A stretch of 14,606 bases of DNA from JAIBJN01 sp963825255 (GCA_963825255.1 CAWGSF010000012.1:1-14606); one strand, 5' to 3'; shown: positions 6,154 through 13,973, counted from the stretch's first letter. The notes: generated by a model not told the origin, from the sequence alone. Numbers and translations are program-made.

Positions 6154-7281
6154 GTGACGTTCACGGTCACGGCGACCGACGATCAGGCGCGGGCCGGGGT
6201 CCTCCGCACCGCGCACGGCGACCTGCCGACCCCCGCGTTCATGCCCGTGGGGACGAAGGGAACCGTGAAGGGGCTCGACCCGGACCGACTCGCCGAGCTC
6301 GGGGCAACCGTCGTCCTCGGCAACACGTACCACCTGCACTTCCGCCCGGGCGAGGACGTGATCGCCGAGCTCGGCGGCCTCCACCGCTTCATGGCCTGGG
6401 ACGGCCCCATCCTCACGGACTCGGGCGGCTTCCAGGTCTTCTCGCTCCGGGACACGATCCTCGGGGTGGACGACGAGGGCGTCACGTTCCGATCCGTCTA
6501 CGACGGGGAGGCCGCGCGCTTCACCCCGGAGCTCGTCGCCGAGATCCAGCGTCAGCTCGGCTCCGACATCGCCATGTGCCTCGACATCTGCCTGCCGGCC
6601 GACGCCTCCCGGAAGGCGCTCGCGCAGGCGAGCGAGCGGACGACGCGCTGGGCGGAGCGCCAGCTCGCCGCCGGCCGGGCGGAGGGCCAGCTGCTCTTCG
6701 GCGTCGCCCAGGGCGGGACGGATCCCGAGCTGCGCCGCCGTTCGATCGAGGAGATCGCCGCGCTCGGGCTCGACGGCCACGCGCTCGGAGGGCTGAGCGT
6801 GGGGGAGGAGCGGGACGCGATGCTCGAGACCGTCGAGTGGGCGGCGCCCCTCCTTCCCGATGCGAAGCCGCGCTACTTCATGGGCATCGGCGACCCGGCC
6901 GGGATTCTCGACGTGATCGAGCGCGGCATCGACATGTTCGACTGCGTGCTCCCGACGCGCCTCGGCCGGACGGGGACGGCCCTGACGTGGGAGGGGCGGC
7001 TCAACCTGCGAAACGCCCGGTTCGCCCGAGACCCCGCGCCGCTGGACGAAGGCTGCCCGTGCCGCGCCTGCACGCGGTTCTCACGCGCGTACCTGCGCCA
7101 CCTCGTCAACCAGCAGGAGCTGCTCGGTCTCGTGCTCCTCTCCGAGCACAACGTTCGCTTCCTCCTCGACCTCACCGCCGGCGCCCGCGACGCGATCGAG
7201 CGAGGCGGCCTGGCCGGGTACCGATCCGAGGCGCTCGCGCGCCTGGGCGAGGGGGTCCCGGCCGGGGGCGATGCGGCGTGA
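6154..7281 (+). CDS. tgt: tRNA-guanine transglycosylase (bacterial type)
   Basis: 375 residues. Exchanges guanine-34 in the anticodon of Asp, Asn, His and Tyr tRNAs for preQ1, the step before QueA. Visible: the N-terminal TPAFMPVGTKGTVKGL, NTYHL, the general-base Asp in TDSGGFQVFSL (D89), LFGVAQGG, LGGLSVGE, nucleophile D263 in DMFDCVLPTRLGRTG, and a zinc site C301-x-C303-xx-C306 (CPCRAC) with H332 in the later EHNVRFLL. The base-recognition motif reads DICLP (D144, C146) where many bacterial enzymes have DEC, so the middle acidic residue is Ile while Asp and Cys are kept. GTG at 6154 has a G-rich ribosome binding site (6143-6147) and leads directly into the conserved start; length is normal. 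Shares its direction with queA and yajC-secDF. Confidence 0.97.
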   Translation: MTFTVTATDDQARAGVLRTAHGDLPTPAFMPVGTKGTVKGLDPDRLAELGATVVLGNTYHLHFRPGEDVIAELGGLHRFMAWDGPILTDSGGFQVFSLRDTILGVDDEGVTFRSVYDGEAARFTPELVAEIQRQLGSDIAMCLDICLPADASRKALAQASERTTRWAERQLAAGRAEGQLLFGVAQGGTDPELRRRSIEEIAALGLDGHALGGLSVGEERDAMLETVEWAAPLLPDAKPRYFMGIGDPAGILDVIERGIDMFDCVLPTRLGRTGTALTWEGRLNLRNARFARDPAPLDEGCPCRACTRFSRAYLRHLVNQQELLGLVLLSEHNVRFLLDLTAGARDAIERGGLAGYRSEALARLGEGVPAGGDAA

Positions 7282-7296
7282 GCGGACCTCCCGGGC

Positions 7297-7305
7297 TGAT
7301 ACGTT
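7297..7305 (+). promoter_or_regulatory. extended -10 promoter candidate for yajC-secDF
   Basis: TGATACGTT matches TGn-TAnnnT and lies in a short AT-richer stretch just after the tgt stop. A start about 7 nt downstream would give a leader of roughly 80 nt before the yajC GTG. No good -35 is visible, which extended -10 promoters do not always need. Confidence 0.4.
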
Positions 7306-7333
7306 TTTCCGGCAGAATGTGCGTTTCCTGCTC

Positions 7334-7365
7334 CCTCGCGGGCGCTCCATGCGAGCGGCCCGAGG
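7334..7365 (+). other. stem-loop in the yajC-secDF leader
   Basis: CCTCG-c-GG-g-CGCTC pairs with GAGCG-g-CC-CGAGG around a 5-nt CATGC loop: about 12 pairs with one bulge and one mismatch. It lies between the putative promoter and the AGGAGG ribosome binding site (7384-7389). It could influence translation of yajC or be chance structure in GC-rich RNA. Confidence 0.4.
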
Positions 7366-7393
7366 CGGTCGAGGGACACGGCTAGGAGGCTCG

Positions 7394-7763
7394 GTGGATC
7401 CAATCTTCATTTTCTTCCTCGTGTTGCTGGTCTTCATGTACGTGCTGCTGGTGCAGGCCCCAGCGGCAGCGCGCGCGGCACCACCAGGAGATGCTCCAGT
7501 CCCTGAGCGTCGGGGACGAGGTGCTGACGACCGGCGGCATCTTCGGCGAGATCACCGACATGGACGATCAGCGCGTCCAGCTCGAGATCGACGCCGACGT
7601 GAAGGTCGCCGTCTCCCGGCAGGCGATCGCGCAGAAGGTGGTGCCCGAGGACGCGGCGAACCTCGTGGAGGAGCCCGACCAGGCCCCCGAGCCCGAGGAA
7701 GCGCCGGAGCCGGCCGCCGCCGAGGAGCCGGAGACGGTCGGGGACAAGCAGGCCCCCCGCTAG
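7394..7763 (+). CDS. yajC: YajC, Sec translocase accessory subunit, with one apparent frameshift
   Basis: Small inner-membrane protein of the SecDF-YajC complex that assists Sec-dependent export. N-terminus VDPIFIFFLVLLVFMYVLLV is the single membrane helix. The downstream part gives the family core in another frame: QRQRARHHQEMLQSLSVGDEVLTTGGIFGEITD...VQLEIDADVKVAVSRQAIAQ, then a Glu/Pro/Ala-rich tail. The two parts join only if one base is removed near 7455-7462: the DNA there would read as VRPQRQR, the usual YajC sequence, with one base less. Because secDF function is important and both halves are well preserved, a sequencing error is more likely than loss. The GTG at 7394 has a strong AGGAGG 4 nt upstream. 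secDF follows after 15 bp. Confidence 0.88.
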
Positions 7764-7778
7764 GTCGCTCCACCCGAA

Positions 7779-10559
7779 GTGCGCCGATACATCCTCATCC
7801 TTCTCGCGCTGGTCGGCGCCGTCGTCGCCGTCGTCGCGCTGGGGTTCTTCCGGAGCCCGACGCTCGGGCTCGATCTCCAGGGCGGCCTCGAGGTCGTCCT
7901 CGAGGCGCGCCCGTCGCAGGGCCAGGAGCTGACGAAGGAGGACATGGACCGGTCGGTGGAGATCATCCGCGACCGCGTCGACAAGATCGGCGTCTCCGAG
8001 CCGGAGATCCGCAAGCAGGGGTCGAACCAGATCGCGGTCTCCCTCGCGGGTGTCTTCGACTCCGCCAGGGCCGCGCAGGTCATCGGGCAGACGGCCCAGC
8101 TCGCGTTCTACGACCTCCAGAAGGACATCGCGCAGGTCTCCCAGGACGCCGACGGCAACCCCGTCGCGAGCCAGGCTCTCCTGCCGCTGCTGACCCCCGA
8201 GAACAAGATCGCCGAGGGGACGACACCGCGCGAGTGGTACCTCTACTCCGAGTCGAAGGAGCGGCTCGCCGGGCCCGCGCCGACCAAGCAGGCGCTGCTC
8301 GACCAGCTCGAGGACGGCACGGCGCCGAAGGGGTCGTCCTACTACGTCGTGCCGCACGACCGGATCGTCCTCACCTGCGGGGCTCCCGTCACCGCCGAGA
8401 ACTCCGATCAGGCGGTCTCGTCGTGCCCGGGCGATGTCGCCTCGAACCGCACCTGGTACTACCTCTTCCAGTACCGGCCGAACGACAAGGAAGACCCGGT
8501 GCCGGAGCTCACGGGCGAGGACCTCAACGCCGGCGGGACGCGGCAGGACTTCGGCCAGAACGGCGAGCCGATCGTCCTCCTCCAGTTCACGAACGAGGGC
8601 GGGGACAAGTTCCACGACATCACCCGCGAGCTCTCCCAGCGCGGCGCGCAGCAGGCGGCGCTGGCGGGGGTCACCGATCGCGAGCAGGCCCGCGCGTTCG
8701 CCCAGAGCTTCGCGATCGTCCTCGACGACGAGATCCGCTCGTACCCGATCATCGACTTCACCGACCCCGACCTCGTGGACGGGATCGCCGGCGGGAACGC
8801 GCAGATCACCGGGCTCGACTCGATCACCGAGGCGAAGGACCTGGCGCTCGTCCTCCAGACCGGCGCGCTCCCGGTGGAGTTCATCCAGGTCGAGCGCACG
8901 GAGATCTCGCCGACGCTCGGCGAGGACTCGCTGCGAGAGGCGCTCATCGCCGGCATCGGCGGTCTCATCGCGGTCGCCCTCTTCCTGCTCGTCTTCTACC
9001 GCTTCCTCGGCGTCATCGCGATCATCGGGCTGGCCGTCTACGGGGTCTTCCTCTACGGAGCGATCCTGCTCTTCAACGTGACGCTGACCCTCCCGGGGAT
9101 CGCGGGGATCATCCTCACGATCGGCGTCGCGGCGGACGCGAACGTCGTCATCTTCGAACGGATCAAGGAGGAGGTCCGCGCGGGCAAGTCCGTGCGCGCC
9201 GCGATCGCGACCGGCTATCGCAAGGGCTTCTCGACGATCATCGACGCGAACGCGGTGACCGCGATCACCGCCGCCGTCCTCTTCATGGTCGCCACCGGCG
9301 GGGTCAAGGGCTTCGCCTTCATGCTCCTGATCGGAACCGGCATCTCGATGGTGACGGCCGTGGCCGCGACGCGCGCGCTGCTCGGGGTCCTCGCCGGCTT
9401 CCGCTGGTTCGACAACCCGGCCTTCATGGGCGCGAGCGCGCAACAGCTCCCCTCTTGGCAGAAGATCGATTTCGTCGGGCGGCGGAAGGCCTGGTTCGCG
9501 CTCTCAGGGACGGTGATCGTCGTCTGTCTCGTCTCGCTCGGCATCAAGGGCCTGAACCTCGGCATCGACTTCCAGGGCGGGAGCCAGGTCGCGTTCGACA
9601 CCGCGAAGCCGACCACCGTGGAGGACGTCCGCGCGTCGACGGCCCCGATCGCGGGCGCCGACGCCGTCGTCCAGGGCCGCGGGAGCGAGTCGAACGGCGC
9701 CTACACGGAGTTCCAGATCAAGACCGAGTCGCTGACGGTGCGCGAGCAGACCGAGCTTCGCCAGACGGTCGTCCAGGATTTCGACGCGTCGGCGATCGGC
9801 TTCAAGAACGTCTCGGCGAGCTTCAGCCAGCAGATCCTCGAGGGCGCCCTCATCGCCATCGCGGCCTCGCTCCTCCTGATCGTCATCTACGTCTCGCTGC
9901 GCTTCGAGTTCAAGTTCGCCGTGCCCGTGCTCGTGGCGCTCCTCCACGACATCCTCATCACCGTCGGCGTGTACTCGATCACCGGACGCGAGGTGACGGC
10001 CGCAACGGTCGCCGCGGTGCTCACCATCCTGGGCTACTCGATCTACGACACGATCATCATCTTCGACCGCGTCCGCGAGAACGTCCCGCTCATGCGGAAG
10101 TCGAGCTTCGTCGCGATCGCCAACCAGTCCCTCTGGGAGACCATCCGCCGGTCGCTCGCGACGACGTTCATCACGCTGCTGCCGGTGGCCTCGCTCCTCG
10201 TCTTCGGCGGCGACACCCTGAAGGACTTCGCGTTCGCGCTCCTGGTCGGGATCGCGTCCGGCGCATACTCGACGATCTTCATCGCGACGCCGCTCCTCGC
10301 CATGCTCAAGGAGCGGGAGCCCGAGTGGGAGCGCCGCAAGGACGCAGGGCTCCAGGAGAAGGTCGAGGCACCGGCCGCTGTCGACGGGAAGCCCGCGGAG
10401 AGCGAGCCGTCGGAGGACGAGGACGAGGGCGAGGCCGAGCCCGTCCCGGCCGGACAGGCCGACGGCGAGCCCGAGAAACAGGCCCCGGAGGCGGCGGCCG
10501 CACGGCGCGAGGCACGCCGCAAGCGGCGACGCGCGAGACCTCATGGACGAGCCCGCTAG
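7779..10559 (+). CDS. secDF: SecD-SecF fusion protein (Sec translocase proton-driven subunit)
   Basis: 926 residues. Membrane protein that uses the proton gradient to pull exported proteins through SecYEG from the outer side. SecD half (about 1-560): TM1 at 4-23, signature LGLDLQGGLEVVLEA, a large extracytoplasmic P1 region, SecD core around LVLQTGALPVEF, then a five-helix block with GVAADANVVIFERIKEE (conserved Asp near 453). SecF half (about 565-850): TM, second signature GIDFQGGSQVAF, and the block ending GYSIYDTIIIFDRVREN (conserved Asp near 757). The last ~75 residues form a Glu/Pro/Ala-rich then Arg/Lys-rich cytoplasmic tail. In many bacteria secD and secF are separate genes; fusion is known in several lineages. 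No ribosome binding site is seen before the GTG, so coupling with yajC is likely. Its end overlaps the next gene by 17 bp. Confidence 0.96.
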   Translation: MRRYILILLALVGAVVAVVALGFFRSPTLGLDLQGGLEVVLEARPSQGQELTKEDMDRSVEIIRDRVDKIGVSEPEIRKQGSNQIAVSLAGVFDSARAAQVIGQTAQLAFYDLQKDIAQVSQDADGNPVASQALLPLLTPENKIAEGTTPREWYLYSESKERLAGPAPTKQALLDQLEDGTAPKGSSYYVVPHDRIVLTCGAPVTAENSDQAVSSCPGDVASNRTWYYLFQYRPNDKEDPVPELTGEDLNAGGTRQDFGQNGEPIVLLQFTNEGGDKFHDITRELSQRGAQQAALAGVTDREQARAFAQSFAIVLDDEIRSYPIIDFTDPDLVDGIAGGNAQITGLDSITEAKDLALVLQTGALPVEFIQVERTEISPTLGEDSLREALIAGIGGLIAVALFLLVFYRFLGVIAIIGLAVYGVFLYGAILLFNVTLTLPGIAGIILTIGVAADANVVIFERIKEEVRAGKSVRAAIATGYRKGFSTIIDANAVTAITAAVLFMVATGGVKGFAFMLLIGTGISMVTAVAATRALLGVLAGFRWFDNPAFMGASAQQLPSWQKIDFVGRRKAWFALSGTVIVVCLVSLGIKGLNLGIDFQGGSQVAFDTAKPTTVEDVRASTAPIAGADAVVQGRGSESNGAYTEFQIKTESLTVREQTELRQTVVQDFDASAIGFKNVSASFSQQILEGALIAIAASLLLIVIYVSLRFEFKFAVPVLVALLHDILITVGVYSITGREVTAATVAAVLTILGYSIYDTIIIFDRVRENVPLMRKSSFVAIANQSLWETIRRSLATTFITLLPVASLLVFGGDTLKDFAFALLVGIASGAYSTIFIATPLLAMLKEREPEWERRKDAGLQEKVEAPAAVDGKPAESEPSEDEDEGEAEPVPAGQADGEPEKQAPEAAAARREARRKRRRARPHGRAR

Positions 10560-10887
10560 CGAATCCGACCGCTCCTTCCGCGGCGTCGCCGAGGATCTCT
10601 TCCTCGCCGGGGTCGGCGTCGTCGCGCTCACGAAGGACCGCACGGAGGAGCTCGTCGACGAGCTCGTCGGCCGCGGTCAGGTCAGCCGGGACGAGGCGCG
10701 CGAGGTCGTGGACGAGGTCGTCGGCCGCTGGCGGGCCGAGAGCATCCGCGTGGGCGAGCGGGCGGGGGCTACGCTCAGCGGCCTCTTCCGGGAGGTCGGG
10801 CTCGTGACGCGCCACGAGTACGAGGACCTCGAGCTCCGTCTCGCACAGCTCGAGCATCGGCTGCGCCTCCTCGAGAAGGGCCCGTGA
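10543..10887 (+). CDS. small phasin/BMFP-like coiled-coil protein
   Basis: 114 residues. An N-terminal Ser/Glu-rich stretch, an amphipathic helix (FRGVAEDLFLAGVGVVALTKDRTEELVDELVGRG), a middle segment with QVSRDEAREVVDEVVGRW, and a C-terminal motif LVTRHEYEDLELRLAQLEHRLRLLE. Such a helix, TR-xE-[FY]-x-L coiled-coil end is seen in phasin-like granule proteins and in BMFP/UbiK-type accessory proteins. No enzyme motif or signal peptide. It overlaps secDF by 17 bp upstream and shares GTGA (10884-10887) with the kinase gene downstream, so translation is coupled to the kinase. I infer a lipid-surface or membrane adaptor partner of that kinase; a polyhydroxyalkanoate role has no supporting gene nearby. 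Confidence 0.75.
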   Translation: MDEPASESDRSFRGVAEDLFLAGVGVVALTKDRTEELVDELVGRGQVSRDEAREVVDEVVGRWRAESIRVGERAGATLSGLFREVGLVTRHEYEDLELRLAQLEHRLRLLEKGP

Positions 10888-12554
10888 GCTCGCGGCCTGC
10901 CGTCCGGCAGCTGGGCCGACTCTCCGAGATCGCCCAGGTTGCCGCGCGGCACGGCTTCGGGTACCTGTTCGAGACCCACGGCCCCATCCGCTCCCGGCGG
11001 GGGCGCGAGGTCGAGGTCGCCGAGACCGACGGCGGCTCCCCGCGCGGCCAGCGTCTGCGGGAGATGCTCGACGAGCTCGGGCCGACCTTCGTCAAGTTCG
11101 GCCAGTTGCTCTCGACCCGGCCCGACATCGTCCCGCCGGACATCGTCTTCGAGCTGAAGGGCCTCCAGGACGCCGTCAGCCCATTCCCGTTCGAGCAGGC
11201 TCGGGAGGTCGTCGAGGAGGAGCTGGGCCTCACGCTGGAACAGGCCTTCCTCGAGTTCGACGAGACGCCCGTCGCCGCGGCGTCGATCGGGCAGGCCCAC
11301 CGCGCGGTGCTCCCCAACGGCCGCGAGGTGATCGTGAAGGTCCAGCGCCCGGAGGCCCCGCGTCGGATCGAGGCCGACCTCGAGCTCATGTACCAGCTCG
11401 CCCGCACCGCCCGCGCCCGGGTGAAGGCGCTCGAGTTCATCGACACCGTGGCCGTCGTCGACGAGTTCGCGCGCTCCATCCGCGAGGAGCTCGACTACCG
11501 CCACGAGGCCCGGAACGCCGAGCAGTTCCGCAAGAACTTCGCCGGCAACGCGAACGTCAAGGTCCCGCGCGTGTACTGGAACTACTCGGGCGCCCGGGTG
11601 CTCACGCTCGAACGGCTCGAGGGCATCCACGTGCGCGACGTCGACATCGACTCGTACTCGTTCGAGGAGCGCCGTCGGCTGGCGTACCGGATCGCCGAGA
11701 CGTGGATGGCGATGATCTTCCGCCACGGCTTCTTCCACGGCGACCCTCATCCGTCGAACATCCTCCTGCTCGAGAAGAGCGACCAGATCGGGCTCATCGA
11801 CTTCGGGACCGCCGGGCAGCTCGCCCCCGACGACACCCCGAAGCTGACCGGCCTCTTCGTCGACGCCATGAACCAGAACATCGAGGCGCTTCCGCGCCGG
11901 CTCGCCGCGCTCGGCGTCCGCTATCCCAAGGAGAAGGAGGACGAGTTCGTCGCCGAGCTGCGGGACATCTACTACCGCTACTACGGCGCCACGCTCTCCG
12001 AGATCGATCCGCTCCAGGTCATCCGCGAGATCTTCGCGCTCATCTACCGGATGCACCTGACGCTGCCGACGCGGTTCGTGATCCTCGACCGCGCGATCGC
12101 CACGCTCGGCTCCGTCGGCTTGGAGCTCTACCCGGACTTCAACGTCTTCGAGGTGGCGAAGCCGTACGCCCGCGAGCTCATGATCGAGCGCTTCACGCCG
12201 CAGCGGATCGCCGCGCGCACGCAGCAGGAGCTACGAGGCTACGCGGGGGTCGTGCGCGAGCTCCCCTACCAGCTCCACGACGTCCTCGAGGAGGTCCGGG
12301 ACGGGCAGATCGAGGTGGGGTTCCGCCACCAGGGGCTCGACGAGTTCATGCAGAGCATGGACGTCGTCTTCAACCGCCTCGCGATCGCCCTGGTCGCCGT
12401 CGGCGGCGCTATCACCGCCGGGATCCTGGCAGCGGTCGTGGAGGGAGGGATCCAGATCATGGGAGTCCCCCTCGTGGCCGCCGTCGGGCTCTTCCTCTCG
12501 ACGTTGCTCAGCATCTGGCTCGTCTGGGGCGTCCTCCGCTCCGGCCGTCTCTGA
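10884..12554 (+). CDS. AarF/ABC1/UbiB-family atypical kinase
   Basis: 556 residues. Members of this family (UbiB, COQ8, AarF) are membrane-associated protein-kinase-like ATPases that support isoprenoid quinone synthesis or lipid handling. All family marks are present: the KxGQ motif FVKFGQLLSTRPDIVP (K71-Q74), the Ala-rich loop AAASIGQAH (131-139) replacing the Gly-rich loop, nucleotide-binding K152 in VKVQRP, the catalytic segment HGDPHPSN (285-292), metal-binding D306 in LIDFG, and two C-terminal membrane helices (about 494-550) separated by a short loop. GTG at 10884 overlaps the stop of the preceding small gene by four bases. In an actinobacterial host the quinone would be menaquinone, but no quinone gene is in the window to confirm this, so I give no symbol. 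Confidence 0.93.
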   Translation: MSSRPAVRQLGRLSEIAQVAARHGFGYLFETHGPIRSRRGREVEVAETDGGSPRGQRLREMLDELGPTFVKFGQLLSTRPDIVPPDIVFELKGLQDAVSPFPFEQAREVVEEELGLTLEQAFLEFDETPVAAASIGQAHRAVLPNGREVIVKVQRPEAPRRIEADLELMYQLARTARARVKALEFIDTVAVVDEFARSIREELDYRHEARNAEQFRKNFAGNANVKVPRVYWNYSGARVLTLERLEGIHVRDVDIDSYSFEERRRLAYRIAETWMAMIFRHGFFHGDPHPSNILLLEKSDQIGLIDFGTAGQLAPDDTPKLTGLFVDAMNQNIEALPRRLAALGVRYPKEKEDEFVAELRDIYYRYYGATLSEIDPLQVIREIFALIYRMHLTLPTRFVILDRAIATLGSVGLELYPDFNVFEVAKPYARELMIERFTPQRIAARTQQELRGYAGVVRELPYQLHDVLEEVRDGQIEVGFRHQGLDEFMQSMDVVFNRLAIALVAVGGAITAGILAAVVEGGIQIMGVPLVAAVGLFLSTLLSIWLVWGVLRSGRL

Positions 12555-12564
12555 GCGGGCAGGA

Positions 12565-12580
12565 GCGCCCGCAGGGGCGC
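12565..12580 (+). other. GC hairpin between the kinase and the micro-ORF
   Basis: GCGCCC-GCAG-GGGCGC: a perfect 6-bp stem with a 4-nt loop, 10 nt after the kinase stop and 2 nt before the putative ribosome binding site AAGGGA. It could be a weak terminator or processing site. No U-tract follows. Confidence 0.4.
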
Positions 12581-12593
12581 CGAAGGGAACGAG

Positions 12594-12707
12594 ATGAGCG
12601 TTCTCCTCTGGTGGCGCCGTCGGCGGATCCTCCGGGCCTGGCGCCGCGGCACGATCGACTACGCCCAGGCCCGCTGGCGCTACGAGCGCCTCGCCCGCGG
12701 GCTGTAA
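12594..12707 (+). CDS. 37-residue highly basic, Trp-rich micro-protein
   Basis: Begins MSVLLWWRRRRILRAWRR and ends YERLARGL. By my count there are 11 Arg and 4 Trp against one Asp and one Glu, giving a strong positive charge and an amphipathic helical pattern. A short hydrophobic VLLWW start and a dense Arg cluster suggest membrane-surface or nucleic-acid binding. ATG is preceded by AAGGGA (12583-12588) with 5-nt spacing. It lies 39 bp after the kinase stop in the same direction and is enclosed by hairpins at 12565-12580 and 12714-12729. I do not recognise a family; it could be a real small protein or chance, since GC-rich DNA readily yields Arg-rich ORFs. Confidence 0.45.
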   Translation: MSVLLWWRRRRILRAWRRGTIDYAQARWRYERLARGL

Positions 12708-12713
12708 CAGCTC

Positions 12714-12729
12714 ACGGGCGGCTGCCCGT
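12714..12729 (+). terminator. hairpin after the micro-ORF, possible terminator
   Basis: ACGGGC-GGCT-GCCCGT is a perfect 6-bp stem with a 4-nt loop, 6 nt after the micro-ORF stop. No run of T follows, so a Rho-independent terminator is only a suggestion. The rest of the gap (to 12870) holds a 10-bp direct repeat GCTCACGGGC (12710-12719 and 12795-12804) and no gene I can support. Confidence 0.35.
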
Positions 12730-12870
12730 TCGGGACTGCGTCGCGCCTCACGCTTCAGCTGGCCTTGCCGGCGAGGTGATGCTCGATGAGAATGGCTCAC
12801 GGGCTCAGCGACACGAGGGGGGCGCGATGCCGAGCAGGCGCGAGACCGACCACGCGAAGAGGAGCTGACG

Positions 12871-13890
12871 ATGACCGTGCTTCGGGTCGCGGCGGTGCAG
12901 GCGGCGCCCGTCCTCATGGACCGGGAGGCCACGCTTGCTCGCGTGGCTGATCTCACCCGTGGCGCCGCGGCCGAGGGCGCCGAGCTCGTCGTTTTCCCCG
13001 AGGCGTTCGTCCCGGGGCCGCCGGTGTGGATCGACACGGCTCGGATCTGGGACGGTGACGACGAGTGGTACGGGATGCTCGCCGACCAGGCAGTCGTGGT
13101 GCCGAGCCCGGCGACGGCGAGGCTCGGTGACATCGCCCGCGAGGCGGGTGTCTGGCTCGTCGTCGGCGTCGACGAGCGCGAAGGTGGGACGATCTACAAC
13201 ACGCTCCTCTACTTCGCCCCTGACGGGACGCTCGTCGACACCCACCGCAAGCTGATGCCAACCGGGTCGGAGCGGACAGTCTGGGGGATGGGCGACGGAT
13301 CCACGCTGCGATCGGTCGCGACGCCGTTCGGCCGGCTCGGCGGGCTGATCTGCTGGGAGAACTACATGCCGCTGGCGCGCTTCCACATGTACGCGCAGGG
13401 CGTGGACGTCTGGGTCGCGCCGACGCTCGCGACCGGCGACGCCTGGGTGGCGACGATGCAGCACTTGGCCCGGGAGGGGCGGATGTTCGTGATCGGGGTC
13501 AACCCGTGCATCCACGCCGATCAGATCCCGGCCTCGATTCCCCGCCCCGACGCGCTCTACCCGCCCGAGGACCGCGAGCGGGACGGCGGCTGGCTCATGC
13601 CCGGCAACACGATCATCGTCGACCCGACGGGCACAGTGCTGGCGGGCCCGGTGCGCGAGGCGGAGCGCGTCGTGAGCGCCGACCTCGACTTGAACCTCGT
13701 CCGCACCGGTCGTCGCCTTTTCGATCCTGTGGGTCACTACAACCGCCCCGACGTCTTCCGCCTGGCCGTCGATACGGCGCCGCGGCCCGCCGTTGTGGAG
13801 ATGAACCTCGCGAACACCTCGACCGAGGACCGTCGAAGCGTGCATGACGATCAGCCGCGGCCGCAGGCAGCTGCGCGACAAGACACCTGA
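12871..13890 (+). CDS. nitrilase (carbon-nitrogen hydrolase superfamily, nitrilase branch)
   Basis: 339 residues. Hydrolyses an organic nitrile to the carboxylic acid and ammonia, through a cysteine thioimidate intermediate; cytoplasmic, usually forming spiral oligomers. The catalytic triad is visible: E44 in VFPEAFVPG, K127 in HRKLMPT, C161 in LICWENYMPLAR. The CWENYMPLAR block and the ER-VWG-GDG segment after the catalytic Lys are typical of true nitrilases (aliphatic, aryl or arylacetonitrile) and cyanide-degrading relatives rather than amidases. The catalytic fold ends near residue 310; the last ~25 residues (ANTSTEDRRSVHDDQPRPQ...) are polar and variable, as in other nitrilases. ATG at 12871 has a strong AAGAGGAG (12857-12864) 6 nt upstream. 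It stands alone, with no nitrile hydratase or transporter beside it, so the substrate cannot be read from context. Confidence 0.93.
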   Translation: MTVLRVAAVQAAPVLMDREATLARVADLTRGAAAEGAELVVFPEAFVPGPPVWIDTARIWDGDDEWYGMLADQAVVVPSPATARLGDIAREAGVWLVVGVDEREGGTIYNTLLYFAPDGTLVDTHRKLMPTGSERTVWGMGDGSTLRSVATPFGRLGGLICWENYMPLARFHMYAQGVDVWVAPTLATGDAWVATMQHLAREGRMFVIGVNPCIHADQIPASIPRPDALYPPEDRERDGGWLMPGNTIIVDPTGTVLAGPVREAERVVSADLDLNLVRTGRRLFDPVGHYNRPDVFRLAVDTAPRPAVVEMNLANTSTEDRRSVHDDQPRPQAAARQDT

Positions 13891-13938
13891 CGCCGGGGCG
13901 GTTGGATCGCCGCAAACGGTGTGGTCGGGGGCCGAGCG

Positions 13939-13973
13939 GTGACGCCCTGCAGTCGACGGCAGCGAGTCGTCAC
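13939..13973 (+). terminator. stem-loop downstream of the nitrilase, possible terminator
   Basis: GTGACG (13939-13944) pairs with CGTCAC (13968-13973), and inside it CTGC (13947-13950) pairs with GCAG (13959-13962). It starts 48 nt after the nitrilase stop and is followed by GCATTTG, so only a weak U-run exists. The 141-bp gap contains no gene. Confidence 0.35.

Noticed and set aside
7434..9443. A 669-codon minus-strand open frame opposite secDF
   Set aside because: Antisense shadow of a GC-rich gene: Arg/Asp/Glu/Leu/Val-biased composition and no recognisable domain.
5112..10559. queA-tgt-yajC-secDF as a possible new functional system
   Set aside because: This order is a long-known conserved bacterial arrangement; its presence here is expected rather than novel.
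7271..10807. A plus-strand open frame of over 1100 codons overlapping secDF
   Set aside because: It carries the true YajC N-terminus at its beginning, but then is an Arg/Gly/Ala/Pro-rich shadow of the secDF frame with no domain; secDF in the other frame shows complete SecD and SecF signatures.
12779..12868. A 29-codon ORF ending just before the nitrilase start (possible leader peptide)
   Set aside because: No ribosome binding site, no telling sequence pattern, and its end simply overlaps the nitrilase ribosome binding site region; cannot be supported.
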